The notes: generated by a model not told the origin, from the letters alone. 64,000 bases of DNA from Astropecten irregularis (GCA_963971285.1 OZ020262.1:5861036-5925035); one strand, 5' to 3'. Numbered from the stretch's first letter, positions 34,081 to 46,439 are shown. A program made the numbers and translations.

Positions 34081-34299
34081 TATTGAGTTACTTTAAACTG
34101 CATCTTAATACTGAGATATTGGGCAACTTGTCGCGTATTTTAGTGGTGCCATTCCATTATTGGTTTGAGTTCTACGATTCGAAGGTCTGTTTTGTCAGAT
34201 TTGCACAGAGCCCTCTACCCCCTGAAAGACTGGCGTAAATTGACTCTCGCTTCTTGACGTATGGTGACCACCCGGCAAAAGTCGATTTCGAAGTTTTGA

Positions 34300-34450
34300 T
34301 CCCAGGCCTCCTCGCTCTTGTAGCCTTAAGCGGTGTCCCCCGCAGTTCGGGACGGGATAATTATAGAAAATACTGTTGCAACTGTTGGTCCTTAACCGTC
34401 CTCTCGAAAGGAATTAAATAAAAGACTGAAGAAGAAGAAGATGAAGAATA
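34300..34450 (+). mobile_element. Probable LINE 3' end remnant
   Basis: Ends GAATTAAATAAAAGACTGAA followed by (GAA)n/(GAAGAT) repeats. That is the form of many CR1/L2-type LINE tails in invertebrates (AATAAA-like signal then a short microsatellite). Upstream CTCTTGTAGCCTTAAGCGGT is also tail-like. No reverse transcriptase coding is present, so the class is uncertain. Confidence 0.35.
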
Positions 34451-34479
34451 ATGAAATGATCAGCGAGACATTACGACGA

Positions 34480-34920
34480 AGGGGGTAGAGACGGATTCAT
34501 CCCGCCGCCCACCAGCCGGCGCTTGATCGAATCAGTGGCATTACTTCCGCGCCGTTGATCGCAGCGTTAGCCCCGCGCGAGTCTACCGGCCCGTGCCCGC
34601 CCGACAATTGACGGAGACGCGCTGGCTAATTACCCGCCAAACTGCACACGGAATCTCCGGTCGATCTTTTCATTTCATTTATTTATTTTTTTACTCTCTT
34701 CTTCTCTTCCCATCTTTAGAAGTAAGTAGCCTTGATGACGGGCGGTGAAATAACAGACCGGTGAGGCCAAATTCAGTTTGGCCGAGACGAAGATCAAGTT
34801 AGCGGGCAGCTGGGTGGACAAATTCTAGCCCCGTGTTGTCCCGGTAATTCAATGAGCGGTGCAAAGAGGCGGAACAAACTGGCCTTTAATACCTTCAAGA
34901 TGAAGGATCAGACCGCGCCT
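34480..34920. promoter_or_regulatory. Candidate conserved noncoding element
   Basis: A GC-richer, repeat-free island between an AT-rich interval and transposon debris, with homeodomain-type core GGCTAATTACCC and several CpG dinucleotides. It has no open frame with protein character. A regulatory role is inference from composition and setting only. Confidence 0.25.
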
Positions 34921-35897
34921 GCCTATTAAGGAACTTCCCCCACCCCAATATCAAGAATCCCTCCAGTCGAAGATTAATGAGTAAAAACAAATAGGACAGT
35001 AATTTGCAAGCAAAGGACAGTTTGCACATTTTAAGCTAGCTCACGTGGTCCCCTCGTTTAGATTTGTCGAAGATGAATCTCCTTAACAGACAATTCACTT
35101 GAGTCATTCGAACATTTTCAAGGAGCAGTCTTGCTTGAGAGGCGGGGCTTGATCATCAGTAAGAGGGCGGAAGAACAAGCAGCAGGAATGTGCCAACATT
35201 ATCTTCATACAAGACGCACTAACCCTATTACAGTGTATTGCTTACATACACCAACATGGACTCAAAATGCATTTACAATATTTTCAAGACGTTGATCAAA
35301 TATTGCAGCCTGACAGGTTGCATTGCCAAACTGTTGAATTCATTTATTTAATACAGCGATTTCTTTCATTTTATTACGGTTTCTTTTATTGAAATGACAC
35401 GGAAACGTCACATATTGCTAAGCCACATTGTAAGTCCGATTTGATACCAGTCTCAATGTTAAAACGTGCCGTGTTTTGCTTCTTTGTAATCTGTAAAGTG
35501 TTTCGTTTTTACTATGGTTTGTTTCAGTGAACTCCACATGAAAATGACACGTACTGTTGTAGAAATAACGTCCACTCCAACAAGCCTGCCAGCTTACTAT
35601 AGGAATCAAAGTCCAAAAGTGTAAGCGTCCGAGGGGTTAAAAGCGGCAGACGTGGGTGGAAAGTACAAGTCAGGATGTATGTTATTGGGCCTTTACGGAA
35701 ATGAGGTTTGAGGCTAGGCTTGGGACTTATTTTGCTACCGCCATTTGAGGCCCACAAAACGAAATAAAGGGATTGGGCCACATGACGAAGCCGACGGAAG
35801 GCTCCAGTTTCGCCACGTATCTCATTAAGCCCTTCATTTCATTGAAAACACAAAATGGCGGAAGCATCACAATCCTAACCTTAACCCTAAGACACTA

Positions 35898-36115
35898 AGG
35901 GCGTTTACGAAACGAGGGCTCAGGCTCAGGCACCAGCTCTGACATATGCTGAAAATATAGGTTGTAGTTTGTCATTGAAGCTGAAGCTCTGTTTTCCTTT
36001 TCAAACCAGAGAATCTACTTCAGAACCGCAGCCAAAAGCCTCTATTTTGATACTCGCTTTTTCAGAATGGATTCACGAAATGGAGCCGGAGCCTGAGACG
36101 GAGCCTGAGCCTCAA
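35898..36115. mobile_element. Family B MITE-like element
   Basis: Left GGGCGTTTACGAAACGAGGG and right GAGCCTGAGACGGAGCCTGA ends, with body blocks AGCTGAAGCTCTGTTTTCCT, CAGAGAATCTACTTCAGAAC and AAAAGCCTCTATTTTGATAC. Confidence 0.8.
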
Positions 36116-36479
36116 AATGTATTTGCAGCTTACCTGGTTTGCAAGCGGCTCTGACACGCATTCTGAAGCCGTCTCATTTTGCATTCAACAATACGGCGTC
36201 GACGTTAATTTACCACCGTCCGTGGAGACAGCCAGAAATCCGTTAATGGAGCCATCGATCCATTCTGCGTTAAGTGTGACCAAACACGCCTGTATTAGCT
36301 ATGTATGGTTTGTTCACCGTTTATGTAATTAGACCGGTGGCCGCCGGTGCGAAAAGGCCAACTATACCTTCTAATTCTAATTTTCATTCACCTTGAACGC
36401 TAAATAAAATTGGCTTAGGAATATTTTTGGCGTCTGCAAATAGACACTGGATCGATGGTGAGTTTTGATTTTGTGGTGA

Positions 36480-36665
36480 TATATGAGTGGTGAGTTAGGC
36501 CTAAAGCAGAGTGTATACTCTGTCAATATTTTCGGTAACAATCTCGGTAACATGTTGCCCAGGTACCTTGTTGCTGAAAATGTTGTCAGTGTACACAGAG
36601 CAAAACGAGTTGGGTAAAATGTCACAGCAACATCTCGGTAACATGTTGGCCAAATGTTGCTAGTG
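36480..36665. repeat. Imperfect repeat of CTCGGTAACATGTTG
   Basis: AATCTCGGTAACATGTTGCC and ACATCTCGGTAACATGTTGG lie about 75 bp apart with related GTTGCT...AGTGTA blocks after each. It is a short two-copy degenerate duplication. Confidence 0.45.
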
Positions 36666-36809
36666 TATACATTGCCCAAAAGACCTATCATCTTTGGACA
36701 ACATTATAAATGAATGAACAAAATGACAATGATATAGATATAGCTGGTTCCTGCTAAATCTGCCCATTCCTCCTCCGTGGAGGAAAGAATATTGAGTGCA
36801 CTCAAACGA

Positions 36810-37225
36810 ACCCATCACGTGGTATTTCCACCACGTGGTATGACCAATCTGCTGGATCAACGGTCAAGTTCACCGTTTAAACACAGGGATCCTTCTTCTT
36901 GCATAACATAATCGTCCAAAACGTACTTTGCACAAACATTACTATGCCTTATTCCTTACTCCAATGGTTCTACATACCTAGGTATAGCAGTGAATGTGGT
37001 TATAGTCACGTGTAGCTTTTAGAGTCATGCAATGCAGAACCACTGTTAAATCAATTCATGTTTAACGGTTCAACATACCTACGCATAGCACTGAATGTGG
37101 CTTTAGTCACGTGTAGCTTTAATAGAGGCATGAAATGCAGAAACACTGTTAAATCAATTCATGTTTAATGGTTCAACATACCTAGACATAGCACTGAATG
37201 TGGCTATTGTCACGTGTTGCTTAAT
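36810..37225. repeat. Cluster of CACGTG sites including a 3-copy minisatellite
   Basis: CACGTG occurs at 36816, 36832, 37007, 37108 and 37211. The last three lie in tandem units of 101-103 bp that begin GGTTCWACATACCTA and contain GTGAATGTGG-like, AGTCACGTGT and CTGTTAAATCAATTCATGTT blocks. CACGTG is the E-box bound by bHLH-Zip proteins. Regulatory use is inference; the repeat is directly visible. Confidence 0.7.
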
Positions 37226-38549
37226 AGAGGCGTGTTAGATCTCCATGTGGTTACTGCATGCATGTCCAGTGTACTCTGGGGAATCTTCTTTCGATACAGC
37301 CCAGCTCTGTTAACGATTTCACCCAATGTCCACGGCCCCTAGGATCGAGAATCTTGTGCTTTGAATCCTACCATGTTGGCTTCACAATGTTTCTATGTTG
37401 GGATTCTGACCACTGTTGTCCGTTGTCCGCCAAGTCTGGGAGTACCGAAGATCGTGTCAAAACATGGTGGGGCTCATGGTTCGAATCACCCCGTCCGAAC
37501 ACGCACTAGTGCGCGCGGACAGTCTACAGACAATACTTCCATTAGGCCTATTTTGCTCCAAATTTTTGTAGGAGTAACGTATCAATTATATGAATCTGCA
37601 GACTACCTAATTCAGCATGCCTTAAATTCGCCAAATCGAGAGCAATGCTTTCTGGCTCAGCTCATATTCATTGCTAACTTAGCTGCTTTTACCCACATTA
37701 CGTAATGTATTCATGCTTTCATTCCAGCCTGTCACGGCCTGAATTGAAACGTCACATTTTTCAATCCGGATACAAATAACCCGATGATTTTATACTTCAT
37801 TAAAGCCAAAATGTATGGAATATCTTATAATCGTATTGTGCAATATACTAACAATTAATTGCTTCATTTTTTTGTATCATAATTATGTTAAGTAGAGTGA
37901 TGACCCCGGTTTGTTTGACCTTGCATAATTATGACGTCACAAGCTAGGGCTTATATAATACGAAATCCCCATTTGGAGAGATTGCTCTCAAACTATTGCT
38001 TAAAGGTTCATCATTTGAATACACGAACGACATGACATGTAAACTCACGATTTGACCTTTTAGTCCATGTAACGTAAAATGATTTATTCAATAGGCATAA
38101 TCCCAAAACAGCGCCCTCACTAGACCGAAACATAAACATGTAAATTTGCTGGTTTAGACTTGTAAACTTCTATTTAGAATAGAAATTGATTTCAAATTAT
38201 AACAGAGAAAAATCGTATTCACCCATTGTACTCGCATAACCGTGGTCCATTATGGATCATCGAAAAACATTGATTATAAAAACAGGAAAAGCTATGTCAA
38301 TAGTGAAGTCACTATATATAAGCCGCTGATGGTATTTCAGTTCGGTGTAGAAGGCATGACGACAGCCATAATAAGCAGCGCAGGCGACATTTGGAAAGCA
38401 TAACATCCCATCATAGCAATCGGAATTTGAGCCTAGCATCTGACTCCCCTCCCCAATTGTGTGTGACATGTTTAAGTCACACGCAATCGCGACGGAGGGG
38501 GGATGTTTGACTAAAAACGTCTGCTTCCCGACTGTATGTGTATAGATTA

Positions 38550-39270
38550 ACCAAACTCGTTTTTTTCTCTGTCTTCAATGCAGCGTGTACAGGCTTACCC
38601 CCTTGGTGAATTGACACGCGACCAAATCTCAGTGGACTCTTGGAGCAAATCTCCCGGAAAAAAAAAATACAGAATGAGATAAAATGAAGTGGGGAAGGCT
38701 GCCGAAATCAATACTGCCGCATTCTGAATCGGCCGAGTTAAGCGATTGAGCTCTCAAAGATTTTGACACATCGCTGGACAAACATCGAACAGGGAATCCT
38801 GTCAGACCGCTCCCTATAACTCCCCTCCTTATCAGCTCGAAGAATTAACTCAGGCCGTGGAGGGAGCACAGAGCAAAAGGCGTGAGGGATAGAGCGGGGG
38901 AAGGGAGGGGGAGAGGGTGAGGGGGTGCCTTAATTTGCCTCGGAACTTCCATTGTGTCCTTCCGTAAAAATTCCCAGATTGGCCCAATTAATTGATTCCT
39001 AAGTGGGACGGGGTAGATCGATGTTGACGGTGTGGAGGTCTGACCGGCGTGGGGGCAACTGTATGCTTCACTCGGCCCACCTGTACTCCCATGAGATGGC
39101 AAAGAAAGGGAGCGAGAGAATGAGCACAGCTATACGGCACATTAGCACATTCCGTGTGAAGCCTTCTCCCAGTCACATCATCTCACCGAGACCCTAACTC
39201 CCTCAGCGCCCGACGCCGACTCTGCGTCACTAAGCCAGGCGGCATCGTGATGCCGATTATCCTCAATTTC
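38550..39270. promoter_or_regulatory. Candidate conserved noncoding element
   Basis: Repeat-free, mixed-composition island with GGCCCAATTAATTGATTCC and long purine- and pyrimidine-rich runs. No coding frame looks real. It lies in the gene-poor interval upstream of the nuclear receptor, where long-range enhancers would be expected. Confidence 0.25.
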
Positions 39271-39392
39271 CAATTATTTTCAGCAAGAATTTGTCATGCA
39301 ATTGGCTTCACCCATTATAACGAAGAGTTAATCATGAATATGATTCTCCCCTATCAAAGGAACAAAACAAAATGATAAATTGACTATATGCA

Positions 39393-39696
39393 GGTGGCAA
39401 TTTCATGGAGCTGCTTAAGCGCAAAATTGGCTTAAGCATGAAAAGTCTTCTTTTACCAAACAGGGGCCAATTTGCTGCTTAAAAACTAAAATTTGCTAAC
39501 GCACCAAAAGCTAAGTAAATAAAATCAGTATGCCAGGCAAAACCCCTTTTGCATGTGTTTTGAATAATGGCCAAATACAAGTAAAAAGCAGTAAACATCA
39601 CATGAAAATTTGGTTGGAAATCCTGTTTGATCAAGGAAGACTTTTCATGCTTAAAGCAAATGTTGTGCTTAAGCAGCTCTATGAAATTGGCCCCAC
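39393..39696. mobile_element. Family A element with a duplicated end
   Basis: A first end (TTTCATGGAGCTGCTTAAGC, then AAGCATGAAAAGTCTTC) is followed by a second start, ACAGGGGCCAATTTGCTGCT. The body then has CAGTATGCCAGGCAAAACCC and the far end GCAGCTCTATGAAATTGGCC. This is best read as an element inserted into, or recombined with, another copy. Confidence 0.75.
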
Positions 39697-40465
39697 GATT
39701 ATACCAAACAAATTGTGTATGTAGTTTTTGTTTATGCAATATAATAGAATAGACAATATTATTGTGCTTGACCAAGCAAATGCACAATCAAATCACAAAT
39801 TGTATAGATAATTATCTACGGTATATAAAAAGTGACACAATCAAAACAGATCCCTCTTCAACAAACACATAACCGAACAAAACATAGCCAATTGGATTTC
39901 TATAAGAATTTCAACACATTATAATAGGCAAAAGGCATATATTTTTTTTTTCAAATTGTAAGACCAGTGAAATTAATTTATTGTGACTGACACACAGCCG
40001 GTCGTTATGACAGCAAAAAATTGCACATTATTATAAGAATTACCCAGCTAGCATGTGAATGAACTGGATTAAACAAAAAACGATTATTGAATTCGACGCG
40101 CCGTGCCGAACTATTATAATCTTATGTCAACAGATAGACATGACAACAATCTCCAGACTTAAACACGAGAGCAGACGATATTAAAGTCTGTCTTTCCCGC
40201 CCAATTTCTCGCCCCTAGACCACTCACTTTTCAGCGCTCTCCTATACCCCCTCTTATTATCCTCTTCGTCTCTCTCACTCTCAGAAATCACTCGATTTCT
40301 TCTTGTCTTTCCGTGTTCGTCTGGTTTTATGCTCTACATATCTTTCAGCCCGTCCAGGATGAGACTTTGGTTGCGTTATACCGCGCAATAACCTCGCGAC
40401 AAATCCGCACCGGTATAATTATAAGAATAGCCTAGTCTGTCACCTCAACATGAAGCGAGCCTTAC
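39697..40465. other. Intergenic DNA
   Basis: AT-rich to 40.13 kb, then a repeat-free, less AT-rich block at 40.13-40.44 kb that could be a conserved element. No gene is supported. Confidence 0.3.
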
Positions 40466-40662
40466 ATAGGGGGTTTATGAAACGGAGGCTCTGGCTCAGG
40501 CTCTGGCTCTGTCGTCCATGATGTTGAAAATATAGGTTGTGGTTTGTCATTGAAGCTATGAAGCTAATGTTGTTTCTCAGTCAAACCAGAGAATCTACTT
40601 CCAAACTGGAGCCAAACGCCTCTATTTTGATACGCGTTATATTAGAACGGATTCACGAAATG

Positions 40663-40712
<50 letters not shown>

Positions 40713-40714
40713 AC
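40466..40714. mobile_element. Family B MITE-like element with eight or so end hexamers
   Basis: Begins TAGGGGGTTTATGAAACGGA with GGCTCTGGCTCAGGCTCTGG. It ends in a perfect run of GAGCCT hexamers (about 40662-40710). This is a clean intermediate between ordinary copies (two to four hexamers) and the large array at 21 kb. The far outer end is missing and a family E element abuts. Confidence 0.85.
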
Positions 40715-40717
40715 CTT

Positions 40718-41050
40718 ACAGGGTATTAAGATGGTGATGGTAGAAACATAGTGTTATAGGTTTTTCCGCCTGGAATGCCGCATAACCAAGAAAAGAGTAC
40801 AACCAATGACCAAAAACAGTTTCATCTTCGGAAAATCAAAAATAACAGTGAACGGATCTAAAAATACCGTGGGCGTTTTTTTTTTTTTTTTTTTACTGTT
40901 TTCTCAAAAAGTGGGCACCGTGTGGGACTGGGAATTTCACAGATGACTGTTACTGTATCTTCCTTGATGTTTTGCCCATGAATCTGCATTTTCTTTGACA
41001 AAATCCAAAGTATGATATTATTTTTAAAGAGTGTGAATAATCATTCTTGT
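40718..41050. mobile_element. Family E repeat, subtype 2
   Basis: Contains TACAGGGTATTAAGATGGTG, ATACCGTGGGCGTTTTT with a long T run, AGATGACTGTTACTGTATCT and CCCATGAATCTGCATTTTCT. It is inverted relative to the 27.6 kb copy. Confidence 0.7.
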
Positions 41051-43528
41051 ATTTTTTATTAGGAGGGTGAATTTTCTGTTTTGTGGACACGGTGGAAGTG
41101 CCACCAGTAAGAGGGTGTATCGTGGCTATGACCAGACTAACCAAGACTAAAGAGTTGCATGTTAGCAAGCTTCACACTGAAGCTGGGCTATATAATACCC
41201 TCCCTCCCCCCCACACACATCTCTCTGTCTTATAACTCGCCTGTGCTTTTGAGTCTCACCCAGCATCCCCTCAACAAAATCCGCTTGAATTTCGGCTGAA
41301 GTGGGCCGCAAGACGTGGCCACAATATCCACAAGTGGCCCTGGGATAAAAACGGTATTGAGGGAGAAAGCGAACGACTGCACTGCCCGTAAAAGAAGACT
41401 GTTTCCCCATCAGAAGGCACGGTGGAGGCAGCGAAGCACCCGTAAGAAGAAAACAAAAAAGGAGACACGGAGTACTGCAGACAGAAAGAGAGAAGAAAAA
41501 ACTCCGGACGGAGTAGGGAGAATGGGAGAAGATGGATGAAGGCTCAGCGGGTGGAGAAGAAGCTCCAAAGCCGACGGCTTGTTTGTACAGCTTCGCCCCT
41601 CCACCACGTCAGGAGTCACAAACAAGCGCGCGCTGGAAATAAATTACGGGGCATCTCGCAAGCAAACTGAATGGCGAGCTGGGTTGCTGGAACCGTCTCT
41701 CCCCCTTCAATGGCAGTCGATGACAGCTGAACGTACACACTGGTTAATGATAATCCATATGATTTTTCCTCGGCCGAAAGTAGGGAACCCCTCTTCCCCT
41801 CTCAGTCCCTGAGATTGCTGTTCCTTCACTTTTTCTGTACTTAGCGATTTTTTTTTTTACCTCGTTCACAATCTCAACTCTCTTTTTTTTTTGCTTTTTT
41901 TTTTTTAATCAGAACCCCGGCTTGACGTTGATGGAGATGTCACGTGATCGAGGGGCTGTCATTCTTTCCATATTACCCAAACTCCTTGAGAAGTCCTCAA
42001 GTGTAGGTCTTGTCATCCGTCATGTCAACTGCGGGGCCCGTTCATGAATAGCGCGCGCCGTCCGGTCCACTCCGGGGGGACGTGTGCTGATGCCAGCCCC
42101 GATGCATAATGCTTCAGCTGAACGCAAAATGAAGAAAAAGAAGAAGAAGAAGAAGAAAAAAAACTAGATATGCATCGAAGAAGAAAACACTCACCGAAGC
42201 TACAAACATGAACCAAATCTAAATGCACGCCCAGAAATCTATCATCGCATTCATTCGCACCTATTCTGAATACCAACAAGTTAACCACATCACATCCAAA
42301 TGAGCAATGAACGATGGATGAAAATGTGTTAATAAGAATAGAGAAAGTAAGAATCAACGGTTTAAAAAAACAGATTCTATAAACACACGGCATGGATAGT
42401 GCATCGTTGAATGTGCAAGGCGCACACACGCGTGATGGTTGTTCTTTGAGTCTAGGGATTCGGAGCTTCGCTACGTTACGGAGATGTGTCCCCTAAGGCT
42501 CCACCTGATCTTACAGGAATAGAAGTTTCAATCCCGCAGAAGCAAACCGCTCCCGATGGAGATGAGCAAGTCAGGCTACAAGGGGGGAGAGAAATTCTAG
42601 ACCCCGTGCCCCTAAGCGCGACGGCTGACCTGACCGTGCGCTACGTGATCGGGGGGCCCCGGCCATGCAGTCGATAGGTTGGATATAAAAGCAAAGAGCG
42701 ACAGAGCGAGCGAGAAGCAAGATGATGACGGGGGAAATTTATCATAATAAAGGGAGACGGTTAGGCCTAGTCAGTGGAGGTCCTCATCTTTCTCGGAACG
42801 GATCTTACCCTTCTACGAAATGACCTCTCTTTCAGGTCATCTTAGTTGAAATCCTATACAGACCTACATCGACACTCGAAACTTCAATAATGATAACAAA
42901 ACACGAGCGATTTCTCGCGTCACTCCAACAAATTAATCAAAAATCCCAACCATTAGAGAAATCCTGGAGAAAAATCTATAAGTAGCTAGGATAAATAAAC
43001 TGAAACAATATCAAGTTCTGACTTTCGCATCCTGACATAATTATGGCTTAAAAAGCTGAAAACGAAACAGGGAAATGCGAAAACAAAAGTATGTTAACAA
43101 AGAATGGATTAATAACTAACTACGAACATGGACATTAATTAAATATTAAATAATAAGAAATCGAATGAAATGATACACATTAATAAAATAATTAAGAGGG
43201 TTTAACATGGTGGTTTGGTCACCGTAAACTCTTTCGTAGAAAATGTCAAACAAAGACGTTAATTGTCAACATATTGCTAGTGATGTTATTAAAATACAGT
43301 TATACGAAATTTACTTGACATCTATAAAACAAAGGATCCCATTAACATTTCATTAATTATCAGATGTTTCATGAAAAACAGCACCTTAGTGTTACACGCC
43401 ATTGGAAAACCTTTTCCAAATATTATACTGATTTTTAAAGTGACATCTGAAATGTTTATATTTTGACAACTACCGAACCACCAAAAGTAGGGTAGATGTA
43501 TCGCATCTCCCTTGCCGTGGAATACAAG
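41051..43528. other. Gene-poor stretch with repeat-free islands
   Basis: 41.2-41.8 kb and 42.43-42.78 kb are GC-balanced, repeat-free blocks; the first is purine-rich on the plus strand. 42.8-43.5 kb is AT-rich. No exon was recognised on either strand. These blocks may be regulatory, but the sequence alone does not prove it. Confidence 0.3.
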
Positions 43529-43680
43529 GGGTTGATTTCACGAAGCCTTACGATCTATCGTAACTCCAGTTACGAAAGATAACCTTATTGTAGGGTACAT
43601 ATCCCACGTAGGGCTGCAATACATTAAAAGTCCTACGATTGATAGTAAGTTACGATGAGTTTGGTGAAATCGACCCCATT
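43529..43680. mobile_element. Family D MITE-like element
   Basis: Runs from GGGGTTGATTTCACGAAGCC to TTTGGTGAAATCGACCCC, with ACGATCTATCGTAACTCCAG near the left end and GATTGATAGTAAGTTACGAT near the right. Confidence 0.85.
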
Positions 43681-44254
43681 TCATCACTCTAAACGATTGT
43701 GCGACTTACATGTCACTAAAAGACATATAAACCTCTACCATTTGATAAAAATACCCACGGATTCAGCGTAGTCAATTTGACACAAATCTGCCATTTTTTA
43801 CAATCGATCGATACTAGCCACGTGACCTATAGACCACTCGACTGACGAATTGAAAAGAAGACAACAAATTTAGGCAGACCACACGAAAGACACAGAGCTA
43901 GAGATGGTAGAGGGAAAAAAATATCAAAATGTCATTTAACTGAAGTGAACACATCATTGGGTTCTCCTATGATTACTTGGCAGGACTCTTTGACGGTCTT
44001 AGTCAAGTTGTTGCCTTCTCTATCTAGCTCTCTACTCTCTTGATGAGAGGGCTATACACGCGTGCTGGTGACGGCCTGTCGTAACAGACAAGCGGCCGAA
44101 CGTCAGGTAGCCAGGGGCTGAAGGAATCACAGCCCTGGCTGGGCGATGGTGAGGGATAATTGCCAACCGATGATGACGATAATGATCTAAAGGGCAAACT
44201 ATAATCAAGCGCTCTGCGACCAGTTTCAAGGCTCTGTGCTTCATGCCGCTGAAC

Positions 44255-44508
44255 TGGAGCCAATTTCATAGAGCTGCTTAAGGACAACATTATTTTGCTT
44301 AAGCATGAAAAGTCTTCCTCGATCAAATAGGATTATACCAACCAAATGTTCATGTGATGTTTACTGCTTTTGACTTGTATTTGGTCATTGTTTGCTGAGC
44401 ATAACATTCACAAGGAGTTCTGGCTGGCATACTGATATTATTTACCAAGGTTTTTGGTGCTTAAGCAAATTTTGGTGCTTAAGCAACTCTGTGAAATTGG
44501 CCCCTGGG
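44255..44508. mobile_element. Family A MITE-like element, GCTTAAGCA subfamily, full length
   Basis: The best-preserved copy: AGCCAATTTCATAGAGCTGC at the left, GCAACTCTGTGAAATTGGCC at the right, with TCATGTGATGTTTACTGCTT, TTGCTGAGCATAACATTCAC and GAGTTCTGGCTGGCATACTG in the body. Confidence 0.85.
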
Positions 44509-44569
44509 CACTTATGATCCCCATTCTTTGCTTACAGGGTAAGCGCCGAATATCCAAGCTAGCTTAATA

Positions 44570-44815
44570 GTAAGAAAAGTGGTATGTGGATCGGTAAGCG
44601 GAAACACCATGTAAGAGTCGTTGGTACTTTCGCACTTCTTATTTCGTTCGCACTTCTCGTAAGGTATCAACGCTTCGACTAGCCTGCTGAAGTCCATCTG
44701 ATGAGGACTAGAACAGGCTAGTCGAAACGTAGAGACCTTACGAGAAGTGCGAACAAAATAGAAGTGCGAAAGTACGAACGAATTTTACGTGGTGTTTCCT
44801 CAAACGGATTCACAT
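44570..44815 (+). mobile_element. Head-to-head retroelement ends with type II hammerhead-like core
   Basis: On the plus strand 44698-44727 reads CTGATGA, then a GACTAG/CTAGTC stem around AACAGG, then GAAACGTAGAGACC. Immediately left, an inverted relative reads CTTCTCGTAAGGTATCAACG and CTTCGACTAGCCTGCTGAAG. The outer flanks of both arms share GTGCGAA and the block ending in a GGTGTTTCC/GGAAACACC segment. The arrangement is therefore a large imperfect palindrome of two element ends. Confidence 0.6.
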
Positions 44816-44844
44816 TAATATTATCAATCTTCGTCACTGTATAT

Positions 44845-44990
44845 GATGAAAATATAGGTTGTGGTTTTTCATTGAAGCTGAAGCTCTGTTTCCTTTTCAA
44901 ACCAGAGAATCTACTTCTGAACCGCAGCCAAAAGCCTCTATTTTGAAAGCCGTAATTCTATAATGGATTCACGAAATGTAGCTTGAGCAG

Positions 44991-45032
<42 letters not shown>

Positions 45033-45040
45033 AGAAAGGC
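44845..45040. mobile_element. Family B MITE-like element, partial
   Basis: Body blocks GAAAATATAGGTTGTGGTTT and CAGCCAAAAGCCTCTATTTT lead to a right end of five or so GAGCCT hexamers (about 44991-45028). The left end is missing and is replaced by the hammerhead-bearing element. Confidence 0.8.
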
Positions 45041-45104
45041 CCCCCAAAAGCCAAAATATCCAAACCACTTCGTGTGATATATTCTGTAATATCATAATAA
45101 AACA

Positions 45105-46190
45105 TCATCTTCCAACCAAATAATAACTTTTTATTTGTTTGTCATTTTTTACACAGATTTCTTGTTTATCTTGGATTAATTGATATGAGAATGCTGGAAA
45201 TAATTCACAACCGAAAAACCGGACCGGCGCACCTTTGTATCCCTGGGCCTCGGATCGATATAAGCGTCTAATTGCTCGGAGACAAGGCAGACGATAATAC
45301 AGAGACGCGATTGAATTGGCGCGCGCGGGAAAAAACAGACGAGATTGGCGACAGAATAAATAAGAAGCCAAAAAGAAGAAAAAGAAAGTGGCCACATTTT
45401 GCCCTCTCGTCTTTAACCGTGACGGATTCATCTTTGACAGATCACGCTGTTACGGAGGCCGTCTAAAGCCAGGGTTAATTAGATACCAGAAAAAAAGAGA
45501 AAAAAATCCTTCATGAAGATTTTGGTTTTCTATCGATTCCCGCCATTTTTTTTCTCCATAATTGAAACAGTGTGTGTGTTATTTTGTTCACTATGTCGCC
45601 AATCGTAAACAACTTAAAGGCAGCGTACAGAATTTGCAAGGCCTCCCAAAACAATTATTGAGTTTGAGACAGAAAATGGACTCAACAGTTCGTAAACAGT
45701 GCAAACAGTCACCATGGGAAATCCGAGTTGGTTCATCAGATGCTGTGTTTTTTTTAAGGAAATCAAGATTTAATGTCTTTTAAAAAGATCGTTCGCCTAA
45801 CGATTTAGTAGCATTTCAAAAGCGCATTGTAACCGTGAAGGATTTGGAGGGGGCAAGATCATTTCGGCCATATTTCTGCTATCCAGATGACAAAAGCGTA
45901 AAAAGGTACATGAAACAACGTCTGTAAGGAAGTTTAAGACCTTCACTTCTGTTTAAGTACCAAATTCAGCCAAAACGCACATCTGTGCAATATGCTCCCT
46001 TTAAGGAAGAAAATATTGCCATACGGGTTTGTAATTATTTGGGGTTTATTAACTTGGGCTGCTATAGGTCTGGATGGGTGCTGTTTCTCATAAAAGAAGT
46101 CCTGGCTGTTTTTAAGCCTATGTACTCTTCAAGTTGTTCCATTTTATACAGCGTATGGAGACGTACTGTCTGACAACAAGCTCGTAGGCT
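45105..46190. other. Intergenic DNA with a repeat-free island
   Basis: 45.23-45.48 kb has balanced composition, CpG dinucleotides and AGGGTTAATTAGATACCAG. It is a candidate conserved element. The remainder is AT-rich with no recognised gene. Confidence 0.3.
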
Positions 46191-46194
46191 GGAT

Positions 46195-46335
46195 TTCACA
46201 AAGCACTAAGATTAATCTTAAGAAGAGTTGTAAATATCACCATATAGTGATTTGTTTTGTGACATTACACTTTGCTTAGCAATTAAGATTAATTCACAGT
46301 CACTTATGATCAATCTTAGTGACTCGAACCGCATC
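46195..46335. mobile_element. Family H MITE-like element
   Basis: GATTTCACAAAGCACTAAGA at the left and CAATCTTAGTGACTCGAA at the right enclose ATATCACCATATAGTGATTT and CACTTTGCTTAGCAATTAAG. Related fragments are at 26.7, 48.9 and 53.65 kb. Confidence 0.6.
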
Positions 46336-46439
46336 TTTCTCCAGAATCTCCCACCGTATCTTGCTTCAAAATTCCCGCTCAAATCGTAGCTATAAGCTGA
46401 CATAGCATTAATTCAGTATCATACTTTGTAGCATACTAA

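Noticed and set aside
37465..37510. ATGGTTCGAATCACCCC, B-box-like
   Set aside because: An isolated B box without an A box or stems.
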